A DNA stretch of 6,547 nt from Rubrobacter sp. (GTDB lineage Bacteria > Actinomycetota > Rubrobacteria > Rubrobacterales > Rubrobacteraceae), in the NCBI GenBank assembly GCA_019247245.1, contig JAFAPF010000098.1, positions 1 through 6,547 of the forward strand, written 5' to 3'. A model generated the notes under the pieces. That model was not told where the DNA came from and searched no databases. It saw nothing but the letters and a program-made list of their open reading frames with translations. The translations under genes were made by a program, and so were the position numbers. This document shows positions 5,223-6,547 of this stretch, piece after piece. Numbering within the stretch: position 1 is the stretch's first letter; each line of letters opens with the position of its first letter.

Positions 5223-5547
5223 TACCTTATTTAATACTAATGGTCAATGTTACTTTAGATGACGATTATCCCTTGTATACATAGATCCTGACGGCCTTGC
5301 AGCTCCGCCTACCAGAGAAGCCCGTTCAGGCTGCTCCTACCTAGCACTCACGCCACGCTGATGATGTCGATGTCGTGAATCTCCTTTGAGAAAGGGATCG
5401 TGAGGTGGGAACGCTCCTTCAATTAGAAACCTTGTGAAATGCCTCATGAGCAAGCCAGGTCTACTCACCATTAGCCACTCATCGTAAAGTAGATGAGGAC
5501 GCCTCGCTTATCTCGAACACACGCTCGTAGTCCCCAAGTTCATCCTT
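5223..5547. other. Intergenic stretch with an A/T-rich promoter zone and possible gene debris
   Basis: Immediately upstream of the FemAB-like gene (5223-5270, minus orientation) the DNA is A/T-rich, with TTGACC at 5247-5242, TATTAA near 5236-5231 and GATAAT at 5270-5265. No pair has canonical -35/-10 spacing, so a promoter is likely here but not resolved. The part nearer the sulfatase holds short minus-strand coding-like strings in changing frames, listed separately. A short hairpin AGCCT-GAAC-GGGCT lies at about 5316-5329 without a T-run. No tRNA or repeat array was seen. Confidence 0.4.
5348..5460 (-). pseudogene. Possible C-terminal remnant of an unknown gene, broken by a frame change
   Basis: After a TAG at 5463-5461 one minus frame encodes TWLAHEAFHKVSN and stops at TGA (5421-5419). 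An overlapping frame beginning at 5422 encodes LKERSHLTIPFSKEIHDI and then DIISVA before a TGA at 5350-5348. The second string has convincing coding character, with C-rich wobble in GAC ATC GAC ATC ATC AGC. The first contains HEAFH, which formally fits a zinc-peptidase HExxH. Neither part has a start signal. They may be the tail of one eroded gene with a frameshift near 5422. The family is not recognised, and the HExxH match may be chance. Confidence 0.28.
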
Positions 5548-6547
5548 TTAGAAGCCGAGGTTAACGTACCCTTTATTGCCGGAGAAGGGGTTTCGCTCAC
5601 CGAGCTGAAGCTGTAACCGCGAGGCATCTTGAGGTAACTCGAAGATGAATTGCCCTTTCTCGCTGTCTCCAGGAGCCAGCTCAAAACGGAATATAGCCTC
5701 CGACCAGGGTATGTAAAGGTAAGTATCTGTGTCGAAATTGAACTTGTTTCCATGGCCGTCGTAGAGGGCTACAGCGTTCGAGCTCATATCCAAGCCCTCG
5801 TCGCCGTTGTTCTTGAGCACGAAGTCCGCGACGACAAAGTTACCTCGCTTCTTGCCCCCGTCCACATCGGAGGTGAGCTCATCAGCCCAGTAAGCGTTCG
5901 TGACCGTCCACTCTGCATCTCCTACCTTTAGGGGCTGACCTATCACCACCGGAGACTCCCCCACCTGCCCTTCCGACCAGTCGGCTTGCTCCCCTGTGTT
6001 TTCCTCGGACCCGCCACCTCTCAAGTAGTAGCCGTACTGCTCGTCGATCCGTGCAAGCCACGCAAAGAGGTCCTTGCGACGCTCATCTAGATCTTCCTTG
6101 CTGTACTCACTTACCAGGTTGTGCTCTTCGTATGGATCTTTAGAGAGATCGTAGACCTCCTCAGGTTGGTTGTCGTAGTGGTAGATATACTTTTCATTGC
6201 CCTTTATGCTCGCCAGGCACTTGCGGCGACTGATGCAGGTGAACATGAGGCTGCGATCGTCAGGCAAAGTATGTAAGAGGGAATAGCCTGGATACTCGCC
6301 GTTTCTTATCTCGTAGCCTAGCATCTCTAGCACAGTAGGCAGAATGTCGGTGTAGTTCGATGGTCCCTCAGCGCGCTGGCCTCCCTCGAACCATCCAGGA
6401 GCGTGGATGATCAGGGGGACCTTTAAGCCCTCCTCCCAGATGGTGTCCCCATGCATGAAGCGCCCATGCTCGCCGAACCCCTCCCCATGGTCTCCAAACA
6501 AGACGAAGATAGTATTATCATAGAGTCCAAGCTCCTTGTACTGCTCG
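5548..6547 (-). CDS. Sulfatase-family hydrolase, C-terminal part, fused to a DUF4352-like domain
   Basis: The frame enters from the right edge and ends at TAA (5550-5548), showing 332 residues of the C-terminus; the start and the catalytic Cys/Ser/Thr region are outside. Visible residues 1-175 are the end of an alkaline-phosphatase-superfamily sulfatase domain (PF00884). They include LGLYDNTIFVLFGDHGEGFG (residues 6-25), whose DH pair is a metal-ligand motif, then EEGLKVPLIIHAPG, TDILPTVLEMLGY and the late signature EEVYDLSKDPYEEHNLV. A Gly/Ser/Glu-rich linker (about 177-200) leads to residues 201-332, which match DUF4352 (PF11611): LKVGDAEWTVTNAYW, an alternating-strand core with LKNNGDEGLDMSS, FELAPGDSEKGQFIFELP and a closing NPFSGNKGYVNLGF. 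That domain is usually found in secreted or lipid-anchored proteins, so this enzyme probably acts outside the membrane. Substrate is unknown. A sulfatase, phosphoethanolamine or glycerol-phosphate transferase role is each possible within the superfamily. Confidence 0.93.
   Translation of the reverse strand, partial: EQYKELGLYDNTIFVLFGDHGEGFGEHGRFMHGDTIWEEGLKVPLIIHAPGWFEGGQRAEGPSNYTDILPTVLEMLGYEIRNGEYPGYSLLHTLPDDRSLMFTCISRRKCLASIKGNEKYIYHYDNQPEEVYDLSKDPYEEHNLVSEYSKEDLDERRKDLFAWLARIDEQYGYYLRGGGSEENTGEQADWSEGQVGESPVVIGQPLKVGDAEWTVTNAYWADELTSDVDGGKKRGNFVVADFVLKNNGDEGLDMSSNAVALYDGHGNKFNFDTDTYLYIPWSEAIFRFELAPGDSEKGQFIFELPQDASRLQLQLGERNPFSGNKGYVNLGF

Noticed and set aside
6499..6501. TTG as the start of the right-edge sulfatase
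   Set aside because: The frame continues upstream as LGLYDNTIFV, a standard sulfatase segment, so the gene extends past the window edge.
1..6547. CRISPR array, transposase, integrase, toxin-antitoxin pair or defence operon
   Set aside because: No regularly spaced repeats, no recombinase motifs and no adjacent two-gene module of such a type were seen on either strand.

Overview
The window carries four well-supported complete protein genes, one plausible small gene, two genes cut by the window ends, one frameshifted small gene, and several stretches with only fragmentary coding signal. No RNA gene, CRISPR array, transposase or integrase was seen. An actinobacterial host is suggested by a PPOX/split-barrel protein close to the mycobacterial Rv2061c F420-dependent group, by at least one TTG start with an excellent ribosome binding site, and by a G/C-rich third codon position in the best genes. 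The N-terminal membrane segment at the left edge and the sulfatase at the right edge remind me of Rubrobacter envelope sulfatases. That is recall, not a search, and the intergenic DNA is more A/T-rich than typical Rubrobacter.

Layout: 1-303 (minus) is the N-terminal membrane part of a gene leaving the window on the left, possibly a membrane-anchored sulfatase. 304-786 has no convincing intact gene. 787-1047 (minus) is a GlsB/YeaQ/YmgE-type small stress membrane protein, preceded by a long in-frame open extension that may be a gene remnant. 1359-1588 (minus) is a small winged-helix-like gene split by a frameshift. 1663-2058 (minus) is the PPOX/F420-type protein, divergent from 2196-3014 (plus), a YadH-like ABC-2 permease with no ATPase gene in view. 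Inverted repeats follow the permease, which converges on a small unknown gene at 3103-3303 (minus). 3304-4079 is a gene-poor stretch with short coding-like pieces in shifting frames and a 31-bp near-palindrome. 4080-5222 (minus) is a FemAB/GNAT-like protein of family PF04339. 5223-5547 is intergenic with possible gene debris. 5548-6547 (minus) is the C-terminal part of a sulfatase fused to a DUF4352-like domain; its start lies beyond the right edge.

The common thread is the cell envelope: a sulfatase, a second possible sulfatase, a FemAB-like acyltransferase relative, an ABC-2 exporter permease and a small stress membrane protein. The spacing gives no evidence of one operon. I do not see a clear new multi-gene defence or mobile system. 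The most unusual items are the sulfatase-DUF4352 fusion, the split winged-helix gene with a GTGA overlap, the orphan exporter permease and the 31-bp palindrome.
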